From positions 687,001 through 751,000 of the forward strand of contig JAJTWR010000159.1 in NCBI GenBank assembly GCA_021613335.1: a stretch of 64,000 nucleotides of DNA, written 5' to 3'. The notes under the pieces are model-generated. The model worked only from the letters and a program-made list of their open reading frames with translations, did no database searches and had not been told where the DNA came from. The stretch is from Whitmania pigra (Eukaryota > Annelida > Clitellata > Hirudinida > Haemopidae). Positions 46,501 through 60,684 of the stretch are shown here, in pieces. Position 1 is the first letter of the stretch. Each line of letters begins with the position of its first letter. Made by a program: the position numbers and the translations under genes.

Positions 46501-49500
46501 CATTCTTCATATAGAAAATCAGTGTTTTGATGACCTTTTTATCCAAATTTCCCCAGGTGCTCCTTGATCTCCAAACTGATCTTGAAAGAAGGCCCCAGAC
46601 ATTTTCAATCGGATTCAAGTCGGGTGAACACGCAGGCCAGTCCATCACTTGCATGTTGGACTCCTGGAAAAATGCTCTGGTTGCCTTGGAAACATGAATA
46701 GGAGCACTATCTTGCTGAAATTCATGTTGTTTTGCTTCAGCAAAAGGAAGGAGATGATCCTTGAGCATTTTGATGTACTTCTGAGAGTCCTGCCTCCCTT
46801 TCAAAAGCACCAGTTCAGTCCTCCCAAATGCTGAAATTCCTCCCCAGACCATCACAGAGCCTCCTCCATGTTTTCTGCTAAAAAAAAAACATCTCTTTCT
46901 TTTCTAAGATCATGCCAGTAGTATTTATAACCATCTGGCCCATCAAGGTTGAATTTTTTTCATCTGTGAAAATTACGCGTTCCCATCTTGTGTCGTAGCT
47001 GACCATCTCTTTTGCCCAGAGGAGGCGTTTTTTTCTTGTGATGGACTTTCAACGCTGGAGCTCACTTTGCATTTCGTATTTCAACTGTCCACTTGAATTA
47101 AGATAATTGCAGACTGTCCTAACATGGACATCCAAGTCCAGCTTATCTTTTAGCTGTTTACACGAATATTCCCCTTGTAAAGCCTCCCTGATGAGACGTC
47201 TCTGAATCTAATTTGAGAGTTTTTTCGGTGTTCCGTCCTTGTACTTCTTCCCATATGAGTCTGGATCATCCAAAAAACATTTGATGACAGCTCTTGACCT
47301 ATTCAACTCATTTGCAATCTTTCTTATTGAATAGTTTGCCTTCCTAAAGGCCTTAACTTGTCCTCTTCCCCTTCTGTCAAACCTGCTTTCTTCCCCATGA
47401 TGAAATGAATGTAAAAGGAAGTTTTGAATTTCACACTCCTTTATATAGCCTTCTTAATGACAATTTAATGTTTGATCTTTCCAATAAGCCCTTGAAATTG
47501 ATGAAACGGAAACTGTCGTAATAATATTTCTAGGCCAAAAATGGCTCATTTGCATAATTTACGGGAACCATTAACCCACATGAAAGGAAATTTTGCACGA
47601 TGTTTACAAATGGTGTTTTATATAATTGCTGAAAATTTCAGCAAGATATGTTAATGTCTAAGGAAATTATCCATAAAAAGTGGGTATGTTGTAACAATAT
47701 TTCTAGCACTGTATTAGATCACATACGAGAGAATTTTGTCACAGAACCAATTATGAGAACTGTTGCATTGGATTGATGACCTTATTCAGAGGCAATTTAA
47801 AGGATCATGCTTACCGGTTAGCGAATAAATTAATAATAATCAGCACATAAACATTGGAGGCTTCACTTTGACCAGCAGTTCTCAACCTTTCTAACACCGT
47901 GAACCCCCGGCAGCATTGCCATGCTGCGGCAACCCCAGCAATAACATTCATTGGGCTACCCTTCACTCAGTTAACTTCATTGTCATTGCCCTTCATGTCT
48001 ATATATTAGAAAATTTATATTTAAAATCTTTGTATGCCTATCCCACACTTGCAAGATTTAGTTTCTTTTAAATAAGAAATGATAAAATAAATTACAAAAA
48101 TAATAGCTGAGCAGTGTTCATACTAAAGAAAGCACATTGCTAAAAATTCTATGTAAGGATAAGGTTTGACAAAAATATGTCTTTAAAAAATATAAAATGC
48201 TCAGTGTCTTAGGCGACCACTGGCAAAAATGTGAGGCCATGGAGGTCATGACCAACAGGTTGAGAAGTGCTGACTTAGACCATTTACATCAAGCATGTCA
48301 AACTCAAATGCCACCGTGGGCTTCATAAGATAATTTCAGTATTCTGGCTGGCCACAACACCAAACAAAAGAAACAGATTATAATTTTATTGATTTATATT
48401 TAAGACGCATGTTGCAATGGCTACAATAATCTACCTCTCTACGATGCTAAATTTAGCAGTTGTAATCAAACATTTATTCAAGACAATTCAATCATCTTCA
48501 GTGTTTTGTCCTGAGGCTTGATGCCTTTTCATGACAATTTTTCGTATGGCTGGCTGAAATGCATTTGCAGTTCCAATTTTGATCAGGGATGACAAGTGTT
48601 CATCAGTCAACCTTGTTCTCTGAATTGTTTTTGTTGTTTTCATGAAGGAAAATAACTGTTCACATACATAAGTGCAACCAAACGTGGCCATAATGCTTGT
48701 TGCAAATTTTCTGAAGTTTGTAAACTTTTCAGGAAGATATGAAAAAAACCCAGATATCCCCACTTCCAGATATTTTGCTCTGACTACAGAATCCAACTGC
48801 ATTTCTGTTAGTTCCATCCTCAAGATTTCCTCTGCCTTGACAACATTAAAGATGAATGGTGCTGAGAATAATGCAAAGTGGTATTCAAAAGATGAGAAAT
48901 CACAAAACCTTTCCTGGAATTCTTTGACAACAACTCCAGGGGACTCTCATACTTAGCAAAAGCAAGTACAGACTCAGTATTGGCAGGGTTTTTTGAGGTC
49001 TTTGAAACCAAGAAAACGAACAAAGTTTTCATGCGACAACTGCTACTCTCACAAGCTAAGTTTTGCAATGAAGCACTTGATGGTGTCATACAACTGAGTG
49101 ATGGGTTTGCAAACCAAATCAGATGCAACTGAAAAAATAAGAAACAAAATACAAAGAACATAACTAGTCTGCAAAGATAAACCATAGTAATCAAAATTGT
49201 TACAACTTTTTCGTTTCATGAGGTAAATTACATTTTATAGATGTCTGTTGATTTTAATGTTCAAACTGCAATTTTTGCCATTAAATGAGACAATTACGAT
49301 GAACTTTGTGTGCGTACACGTGTGTTCGAAAAGGACCCACACAGGCCACTCCCTTGACATGCCTGATTTATGTAGCACCGCCATCAGTGATGCTCTTTGT
49401 AATGTGATGCAAGTTGGCTTGCAAACACAACATGTGCTCTTTTAAGAGGATGTTTGCAGGAAAGCACTTATGATTACAAACATATTTCAAAATAACTTGT

Positions 49501-50240
49501 TCTACTTCACTACTTAACAGCCCAGGAAACAGTCATCCAGGCATCGCTACAACGTTGAATATGAACACCCTTTATCGATATGAAGTATTTTAATCTTTTT
49601 TTACAGATGCTAAACTGTGACATATTGCACTCTATGTTTTTCAGCCATTTCTCTATTTTAAAGCTAAAATATGTGCAAGATTGTTTTATCTCAGCTAGCA
49701 ATTTCAAAGGAAAGAAAAGAAAGGGAATTCACATCAATCCTCAATATGCTCATTTCCCAAAGCCACAGAAATTGTGACAAGCTTCAGGACCACATCAGCA
49801 CTTTGGCAGAAAAGCAAGCGAGCAAGCAACTACGGTCCAGGCAAAGGTCAACTTATGATAACCTCCTCAGGATGTATGTACATATTCATATCACTCAAAT
49901 GAAGTAAACATAATCATGTCAACCATTTCAGTACCCCTACTTTAATAAGCATTGTTGAAGTAATAACCATGTTAGCAAGTAGCTTCATGCAGAACATTCA
50001 ATCAACAGGTTATATGCCCAGCCCACCACAAATCTCAAACATGATAAGGTAGCTACAATATTCAGGAGCTTTCCAAATTATAAGGGAATACAAATATTTT
50101 ACAGGTCCTTGAAACAGCTAAAGAAGCTATCTGATAACTTTGAAAACTGTTTTCAAAAACACAGATGGCAGGACCTTGAAGAAATGGCTACTTCATTTTG
50201 GGAGATATACAGTACAGAAAACACCATACAAAACCATTAA
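40592..50240 (+). CDS. ERMARD: ERMARD homologue (ER membrane-associated RNA degradation protein), partial model
   Basis: Supported exons: 40592-40763, 40827-40978, 41152-41253, 41400-41489, 41605-41702, 43100-43193, 45033-45135, 45194-45223, 45288-45356, 45544-45702, 45829-45882, 49695-49873, 50105-50240 (stop). Landmarks in order are [87 protein letters not shown] and [15 protein letters not shown], paralleling the vertebrate protein. The block LRN-WHGF with GPRIRDHLSHGE is diagnostic. Human ERMARD is an ER membrane protein linked to neuronal migration defects; its activity is poorly known. At least one exon after 41702 and two or three between 45882 and 49695 are missing from my model, where transposons crowd the introns. 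A further exon at 45994-46063 is possible. The C-terminal part looks short compared with human, which has a membrane helix there. Confidence 0.8.
41880..42530 (+). mobile_element. piggyBac-type transposase fragment in an ERMARD intron
   Basis: The plus strand reads [19 protein letters not shown], matching the conserved GYV--F--Y-G block of piggyBac (DDE) transposases. After a frame break [12 protein letters not shown] matches the later 'TGT-R-NR---CP' block. Several stops follow. It is a decayed internal fragment without visible TTAA-flanked ends. Confidence 0.6.
43290..43385 (+). repeat. tRNA-derived SINE head, second copy
   Basis: TTGCGTAGCTAGATGATTAGGATAG then GGTATTTGAATCCATGCTGCCTTCATGAGAGG matches the 20505 copy over its A- and B-box-like regions with several substitutions. 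Confidence 0.6.
43545..44340 (+). mobile_element. LINE N-terminal fragment (R2-superfamily-like zinc finger)
   Basis: The plus strand encodes a finger-like segment ([15 protein letters not shown]) and, about 60 residues on in another frame, [13 protein letters not shown]. This block is equivalent to IKFPLSRRKIAWNELD in the 20-22 kb LINE. Frames are broken and no RT follows. It lies in an ERMARD intron on the sense strand. Confidence 0.5.
44399..44884. mobile_element. Non-autonomous hAT element (CAGCGGTTCTCA ends), ERMARD intron
   Basis: It begins CAGCGGTTCTCAGCCTGTGGGTCGC and ends GGTTGAGAACCGCTG, the typical ends of an hAT group. The flanks CTATGGGG and CCATAGGG are an imperfect 8-bp duplication. 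The interior (486 bp) has no transposase. Confidence 0.8.
46186..47711 (-). mobile_element. Near full-length Tc1/mariner element, transposase broken
   Basis: A TA dinucleotide flanks each end (46184-46185, 47712-47713). Inverted repeats start CAGTGCTAGAAA and share most of about 30 bp. Length is 1,526 bp, usual for Tc1. The minus strand encodes [25 protein letters not shown] and [16 protein letters not shown] (46855-46454), the catalytic half of the transposase. The N-terminal half toward 47400 is interrupted by stops and shifts. It is a dead copy inside an ERMARD intron. Confidence 0.9.
47874..48271. mobile_element. Second non-autonomous hAT element (CAGCAGTTCTCAACC ends)
   Basis: It begins CAGCAGTTCTCAACCTTTCTAACACCG and ends CAGGTTGAGAAGTGCTG. 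Flanks ACTTTGAC and ACTTAGAC form an 8-bp duplication with one mismatch. The interior shares blocks with the 44.4 kb element in reverse (for example TGTCTTTAAAAAATAT and GTGTCTTAGGCGACC), so the two are the same family in opposite orientation. Confidence 0.8.
48280..49194 (-). mobile_element. hAT transposase remnant (GTF2IRD2/ZBED-like, Charlie group)
   Basis: The minus strand frame 48823-48488 reads [27 protein letters not shown] then [14 protein letters not shown], the hAT C-terminal dimerisation region. Further 5' pieces ([21 protein letters not shown] near 49020-48950, FEYHFALFS) are in shifted frames. The 48290-48360 flank contains TGTCAAACTCAAATGCC, an hAT end motif. Inactivated by frame breaks. 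Confidence 0.7.
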
Positions 50241-50405
50241 TGCCTAACTTTTATAGCTGTTATCAGCACATAACCATCAATCAAAAAATTATGGATAAAC
50301 AGATTTTATTGTCAATTTGAATGTATGCACTTGAATGCATAAGATATATGGCTTAACTTATGTGCAATACACTGCACAGTTCATAACAGTCTAACAGCTT
50401 AGATT

Positions 50406-51689
50406 TTAAGACCTTGATCTTGAGCGTGACCTGGTCCTTGATCTTGACCTCCTATTGTATCTCTCATGTGAACGGCTCCTAGACCTAGATCTGCTATATC
50501 TTCTTGAACTTCTTTCTTCAGGACAATCCCTTGCCCAATGTCCAGTCCTATGGCACCTGGCACACTCATCAGATCCAATCTAAAAAAAATCCCCAAATGA
50601 GTAATTGCAATATATCAAATGTTTAACACCATTGATCTTACCCTGCTCTCTCTGCCGTACCCTCTGCCTCCACTTCCTCGACCATCATCAGCCTTAAAGA
50701 ATTTTCAATTTACCAAAAAATTCCCAGCTGCATCAAATCAATGATGTCTACCTACCCTGCGTGGCACACCTTTTGACCATTCGACAATTATCTTTGATCC
50801 ACATAGGCTGCGACCGTTCTCGTATTTTATAGCATCCTATCAAATTAAATTGATTTTAAGCAAAAACTCAACCAATCCAAATTTCATCCAACCAGCAAAA
50901 TAATGTAAAACAGTAAGCTTAATGCAATAACTCAAGCATTCCAATATTTATATACGAAAACAAATGATCATCAGTCCCCTCCATGCAATGCATTTGCAAC
51001 ATTACCATGAAAAGGATAATGGAATGGAAAGCTGCTGCACGATTGGAAAGGAGGGATGGAATTTAATAAGAGTATGGAAAGACAACTCTGAGGTGGGAAA
51101 GGAATATGTTAGGAACAAATAGCTTGCTGAAATAAAAAAAATCAACTACTTGTCATCTAGCAAATTGTATTTAATTAACACCTCGAGCATTATATTTTCT
51201 AGCAATATAATTTTAGGATGTAAGATTGCAACTTACAGCAGCATCTCTTCTGTCCTCGAAATCAACAAAACCGTAAACTGTATTATAAAATTGGTCATTA
51301 GATTGAGGTAATAAGATATAACCTTAATTATCGTATAAAGATCTTACCAGTTCGTCCGGTATCTGGACCTAAAATAAAAAGTGAAAAATTAGTAATTGGT
51401 AATGCAATGGCTCAATTTTATATAACTGGTATAATTAAGGCAGGGAAATGAAGTACTTGTATTTGCTAAATTATAATTCTCATTTTTAAATTTTCGACAT
51501 GATGAAATAAATGTTGGTCGATGCGCGTTTCGTTCTTATTGCCGAATATATGCACTCACCATTCCCATACTTGATTTCGCATCTTGTAATTCTGCCGTAT
51601 GGTTCGAATACCTCTTCTAAATCCCTTGTTCTTGTACTTTTGCTAAGACGTCCGATAAACAGATAACCACCATCAGAACGACGAGCCAT
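50406..51689 (-). CDS. SR splicing factor: RRM, CCHC zinc knuckle and RS tail (SRSF7-like)
   Basis: Minus-strand exons: 51689-51560, 51368-51348, 51277-51237, 50836-50756, 50692-50642, 50579-50406. The phases close to 165 residues. The RRM spans about 9-82, with RNP2 LFIGRL and RNP1 YGFVDFED; a GRGSGGRGYG hinge follows. A zinc knuckle, CARCHRTGHWARDC (C-x2-C-x4-H-x4-C), and an RS domain of RS/SR dipeptides close the protein. This order matches metazoan SRSF7/9G8 and plant RSZ proteins; SR proteins bind exonic enhancers and recruit spliceosome components. The second exon is a 21-nt microexon with both ends in phase 1, so it can be skipped without frame change. It converges on ERMARD with stops about 165 bp apart. 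Confidence 0.88.
51348..51368 (-). other. 21-nt symmetric microexon in the SR-protein RRM
   Basis: Flanked by TTTTATTTTAG on the acceptor side and GTAAGAT on the donor side (minus strand). It adds the residues PDTGR and neighbours between KYGN and VYGFVDF, that is in the loop before RNP1. Skipping leaves the RRM in frame. Confidence 0.7.
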
Positions 51690-53360
51690 GCCAATTTTTC
51701 AAGCTTCAAACGGTTCTAGAAATGGCGAAACCAAACAAGAAGCTATATGCACCAAAGACCTTAGGTTGAATTAATTCCATTGTATTAAGATAATGTAAAA
51801 TATTTTATAATTTAATTAATAAGCAATATAATTACATTTTAAAAATAAAATTTAAATAGTAAATTATTAAAAAACTGTAGGATTCCAAATAAACTATTTT
51901 GATAAAATGATTATTGTTGTATATATTTTTTAAGTGACCAAACTCATGTGGCAAAAATATGAAACAAAATTTTAGAAATTTTCTGGTTTGTGTCTGCATG
52001 GGTTGTCCAACAGATTCCCAGTATCATTAACCCCGGGCTGTCCTGCTATATATGCCACCTCTTAAGCAATTTCACAAGTCCAAATTATCCCAGTTATGCA
52101 ACAGACTTTAATCAAATAAATAAATGGCAATTTCAAGTGTTGTCCTTGATAAGTCCAAATCATCTCAGTTATGCAACGGACTATAATCAAAAAAAAAAAA
52201 AAAGTGTTGTCCTTATCCCAGATCTTTGATTAAGCATCTCAAAACTGTCTCAAAGCCGTGGACGAAGGTTTTCTTGTTTTTTCTTCAATTTGTAAATGGA
52301 GCAAATTAAGGTGTTATTATTGCAACATAACGAATTACTAATATAAGCATATTGATCAAGAAAAATGAAAAAACAAAAAGTTTGTTTTTAATTGTTAAAA
52401 TTCTAATTCAGGTTCTGATTTAACTGATGCTCTTTGTTGTAATTCGAGGTTACTGCCTCTGCTAAATCTTGTAGTTTCTTTGACGATTTGATTTGAAAGC
52501 AGGGAAGGTCACTGTTTATCTTAACTTTCAGAAATGTAATGAGATTGTCTGGAAGCATGCTCTTCCTAAAATCAGTATGGATTTTGGACAATAAAAACTT
52601 GGAACACAACACAGCCACAAACATTGTTTTGTTTTTGTTTTTTTTTTTTTTGAGGTAACGAAAAATATTTTTTACTAAACCAATTTTCTTATCAGTAATA
52701 CAATTGTCACGAAAGTGAATGGCTAAGTTGTAGTTTGGTATGCCTATTTTTTTATTGAGTGAGAAATGATTAGTTCATGTTTTTGAATAGTTTTTAAATG
52801 AATATCTAAAAGTAAAATCTTTAAAACAGGGAACGATGTATACTTTTCTATACAATTTAATCTGTTTTAAAATGAATCGAAAACCTTGGATTTTTTAAGT
52901 TTTTTTAAAATCTCAGACCAAAAAAGACAACTAATAAAATATTGCTATCAAAATGATATTTGTTATTATAAAAGTTTTTTAATTATAAACTTATTGAGCG
53001 GGTAGAATGATAACGCTGCTGCCTGCTGCTCGTCACGTGTGACCGTTGTGGTTTTGATTCCGTAGTTCCGATCTTGTGCATCCAGATGTCATGAGATGTA
53101 CCAATGTTTATTAGTAAGCAGCCAAACATAAGGGCAAACACAACTTATCTTTGCATAAGTTTACTTGTCTTATTGTTTTTCCCCAGAGAAGGTATTACTA
53201 CTGATTTCTTAATGATCAATAGATTTTTGAAATCTTATTTGACTGGGTTTCCGATCCAGCAGTCATTTTGTTTATTAATTAGCTTAATATTATACGCGGT
53301 GAAATTTGTTGGTTAGAAAATACTTAGAGTTCAGATTTCCTTATTACTATTTTGAGTCAG
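51690..53360. other. Intergenic DNA with repeats and a decayed hAT-like frame
   Basis: Two inverted copies of the 45-bp repeat lie at 52075-52130 and 52150-52200. A minus-strand frame at 52624-52403 (SKIHTDFRKSMLPDNLITFL) weakly resembles the hAT dimerisation region. A tRNA-like SINE head with a GGTTTTGATTCC B box lies at about 52990-53075. The first exon of the Ly6-like gene, with its signal peptide, should be here or further up but was not identified with confidence; 53104-53190 encodes a hydrophobic stretch that may be it. Confidence 0.45.
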
Positions 53361-53881
53361 GTTCAACCATTGGGTGCTACGTATGCACTTCTATTAATGG
53401 CAGCGATCCCTCATGTGAAGACACATTTGATGGTCATCATTCACTTTATAAAGATCAATGCATGAATGGAAGGAAAGGCAGAAATGGCATGTTTCCTGCA
53501 GTTAGCTGCATTAAGTTCAAAGCATGGAATGGTGAAGTTGTTTTAAAATGTTTTTATTGAAGACATTAATATTAATCATATTTTGAAATTAATCATTTTC
53601 AAACAACATTTTATGTCATTGGTTAATTGCTCTTTTCAGACACATACACAGTACTTGTTCGTGATTGCAGTGTGGATAATGGCGAGATAACATCAGATAC
53701 TGAAATGGGTCGTGAGTCACATTGCTGGATGGTAAATATGGTTAATTTTGATGATGTCATAATGGCCGGTTGTAGTTTATCTTGCAGGACTGATGGTTGT
53801 AATATTGGCAACGCAATAATGTCCTATAAACAACAAACCTCTAAGTTACTGTCAATTCTTGCATTGTATTTATTATCTTGA
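53361..53881 (+). CDS. Ly6/uPAR-domain GPI-anchored protein (quiver/sleepless-like), 5' exon missing
   Basis: Two exons, 53361-53531 and 53640-53881, join in phase 1. The mature domain starts TIGCYVCTSINGSDPSCEDTF, followed by C-x4-GRKGRNGMFPA-x-SC, VRDCSVDN, HCWM and the terminal CSLSCRTDGCN. These are the spaced cysteines and CN box of three-finger Ly6 proteins, and most like the invertebrate quiver/sleepless group. The last 20 or so residues (LLSILALYLLS) are hydrophobic and end the protein, as expected for a GPI-anchor signal. Family members modulate ion channels, septate junctions or receptors at the cell surface. Which of these applies is unknown. The signal-peptide exon was not placed; a frame at 53104 is a candidate but lacks a proven junction. 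Confidence 0.78.
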
Positions 53882-56811
53882 TTCAATTTTTGTGAGGACT
53901 TAAAAATGAAATTCTTTTTTTTACACTTTATTTTATGTGTTTTGTATACATCTAGACTTCTACTAGTGATGTCATTGATTCTTCAGCTCTTATTTCTTAT
54001 TTAATTACTTGATCCACTGATTTTCATTATTTCATGCATTCAGTATTTGTTACAGCACCAAGTTATATTTGAATCTGAATGAATAGTTAATTTGTCTTAA
54101 ATAGCCATACATTGCTAATCATAAATCCGTGAATGTCTTGATAAGAAAAATTATTTACAATTGAATTCTGAGGCTAAAATGCAAAAACCATGCTAATTAG
54201 CATTAATGCGTTGGTCACAGTTACTTAAGACAATTTTTATGAAATATAATAATAATAATAATAATAATAACAGGAGTTCCAAGACTCAATTTTAATAAAT
54301 ATATAGGAGTAAAGATTTACTTTTAATCATCTTAGGCGGAGCTTAATTGTTGGGTGGAGCTTTATTTTTTCTTTACTCCTTCCAAATATTGTTAAATGTA
54401 TATCTGTACAAAATTAACTACGAGATACGTTTATAATATTCAAAATTATTTAAAATGATGTATAACTCATCTATCAAAACTATTTATTAATGCAATCTTT
54501 TTGCGAAAATCATGTAAAATTTCCATCATGGTCACAATTTGTCTTGTTATTAATTAAATATTTTATGTTAATTAATATATTTTTAAAAATAAATCATATT
54601 TTAAAAATAAAATAATAATAAACACACAAAATTTTTAGAATTCTAATTAAGATTCATGCGCTCTCGGATTTACCCTCGTCGCAAGTAAGCGTCAAAGTAC
54701 ATCAATTAAAAAAATTAATAAAAAAATGCGTTTTTCAAAGCTTTATCAGTACAAAAATTAATACTTTTTTTTAGTCAGTTTTATTAATACAAAAATCACA
54801 TGGGTACAATTTAAAGGACAATTTAAATAATAAATATAATAGTATGAATGGTCCAGTATGCGTCTGATTGTTGATAGATGAGGGAATGGTGTTGTATAGT
54901 CTAGGTCCGTAGCATGTTAGTGAAAAGAGCTTGAGAGTGGTTTTGGCAAAAGATAGACTATTTTCATGGTATGACGGAGGAAGTAGGAAGGTTTGATGTA
55001 GTTAACACTTTCGGACATAAGACCTAAACATTTATCTGGAAGGGCATTATTATTGTAAGAGAACATAAATAGGGCAATTTGAAAACTGTATTTGTTGAAG
55101 ATTTAATAAATTGTTATTGATAAAAGTCGAATTTTCGACTATTGCATTAGAAACCTGTAGGATCATGTTATAGCAATTGATTAATAAATCATTTATGTTA
55201 AAACATAACCTGTTTCCAGTCGGAGATAGATAAGACGTCCACAGAGGCAGATAGGGGATATGCTTCGTTAGGAATCGCGAGGCCAATTCACAATTCATAT
55301 TATCATTGTCAGAGGCATTGCTTTCCTAAGTCTCATTAGATATATTGTCATAAATTATTTTATATCTACGATAAAAGAAGCTGCTCGCATACATACTCTC
55401 TTTTCCAGTTGGTTGTCATCTGATAAGTCTGCCCTCACGATGCTGCCTGCTAGCATGGACTCCTAAATATGTACCGGGGCTGTTAATTTATGTAATTAAA
55501 TAAATTTCATCAAAGTACATCAGTAGGCTATGCGCATAGCCATACAGGCTATAACACCAAGCGCTTATTGTTCATTCTTCCAGATAACGCGCCGCTTTCC
55601 TTCACCCTCTTCATTAAGTTATCTTCTTTAAAAAGTGACACAAAGACTCTGAAAAATACAAAATGGATGGAAGCTTCAGACTGCTCACGAATAAAATATC
55701 AAATCTGGTCATGATGTAGAATGAATTGACGTTATTTAATATTTCACCAAGCGTTTTAAGTAATTGCTAATGTGATTTTCTTTGATGGCTCGTACATCAA
55801 TCGATACGTCTTACCAAATACAAAATTGAAATCTAGTTCTTCAACGAATACAGCAGAAAAAACTAGAGAAAAAGGGCGGCCACATTTTAAATTTTTACTT
55901 ACTCCCTCAAAATGCTACCAAGGACGTCATTCCAAGCGGGCTTGGAAATTCTCTCACAAGTAGAGAAGACGACCTTTTTTGCGTCTAGTCTAAAATCAGG
56001 AGGGGGGCAATTACGTTTAGCCATTTAAATTCCCCACCTCGTCCCAAATTATGTCCCTGAATGACGCCCCTCCCTTGGTACGCTACTTGATCCATCTAGC
56101 CTTAAGTAGTCTTAAATTCATGACCACAAAACTGGGGAGGGTGATCGTCAGCTAATTTCGGAAAACTGTAAAAATATGTTTGGCTCACACACAATATATA
56201 ACCAGTATATTAAAATATTAGTTTTCTCATTTATCGATTGCAAAAGTTAAAATAATTGACGATAAAAATAAAACAATACCAATATAATTACTCATATTAA
56301 GACTTTTGTAAAATATTCAAACCACCTAAATAATTATCATTGATAATTGCATCAGATAGATTCGCTAATAACTTAGATTAATATACTGGATCAGACATAG
56401 GTAAATTGGTTCTATTTAAACAACGCCCAAATTAAAATTTACACTCATATATATTTAGGAGTCTATGGTTAACCTAACATTTACGAGCGACATTTCATGG
56501 ATGTCATTTTATTAATTTCTTCTTAACCAGAAAAATAATTATAATAAAACAAAAATACACATATTTGAACATTATAGTATTATGAAAATACGTAGTATTA
56601 CATATACATTTATATATTAAACTCTTATTTACATTTAAAATCCGGTGTTTATAAATTACTTATCGAAGGCAAAGAGTCTGGTTGGTTGTTGTTGCAAGTG
56701 GTGGTTTATTGTGTATTAGTAAAATAGTTGAAATGACAGTACGATTTACAATTAACGACATTCTCTTATATTCTCTTGACGGACTATGGATTACTTTACA
56801 GGATTTATAAC
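53882..56811. other. AT-rich intergenic DNA upstream of KARS
   Basis: An AAT microsatellite lies at 54248-54270. Around 54780-55330 is a moderately complex stretch that may be a decayed retroposon. Copy 3 of the GC-cored repeat is at 55890-56080. I see no coding exon. A homopurine/AT-rich tract runs to the KARS first exon. Confidence 0.4.
55890..56085 (+). repeat. Copy 3 of the GC-rich-cored repeat
   Basis: It reads AGGACGTCATTCC, AATTCTCTCACAAGTAGAGAAGACGACCTTTTTTGCGTCTAGTCTAAAATC, GGAGGGGGGC, CCCCACCTCGTCCCAAATTATGTCCCTGAATGACGCCCC. It is the longest and best preserved of the four copies. Confidence 0.7.
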
Positions 56812-60161
<3,350 letters not shown>

Positions 60162-60684
60162 ACAATATGTTGTGCCTGATTGTGTGATATGCAAAAAAAA
60201 AAACTGGGCATTTTAAATGTTGCCTTAAAGATCGTGTTGGTTATGGGAGCAGAAGAAAAACGTTGTGAAAACTTGGGAGGGCTACGAAATATAAATTAGA
60301 GTGGCGGTCAGTTTCTCCAGATATCGAGAAGTGTGTGGCTAATTTAGCCAATAGGTGTCGAATTTCGGTGGTGGTACTTTCTTGCGTTTGGAAATAGCAG
60401 TCTCAATATTTTAATAAATGATATATTAAGTTTAGTTTTTGTCAGGCACTTTATAATTTTAAAGAAATTCGGAGTAAACTTTGGAGCTGAATTTTTAAAC
60501 ATTTTTTCAAAAATCATATTGTAAGCTTTATTAAGTTTGAGTAACAATTTAATAATATTATGTTGTTTTACGTTATATTTAAAATAATTTAAACTTTAAT
60601 GAAACAGCATATGTTATTCATAGTAACGTTTTTGTTTGTTAGCATTTTGTTTTATTTACAAAAATTCCATATAGATTCGTAAAC

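Noticed and set aside
53104..53316. Hydrophobic frame as a certain first exon of the Ly6-like gene
   Set aside because: It could hold a signal peptide, but I found no donor in a phase that clearly joins to 53361, so it is only mentioned.
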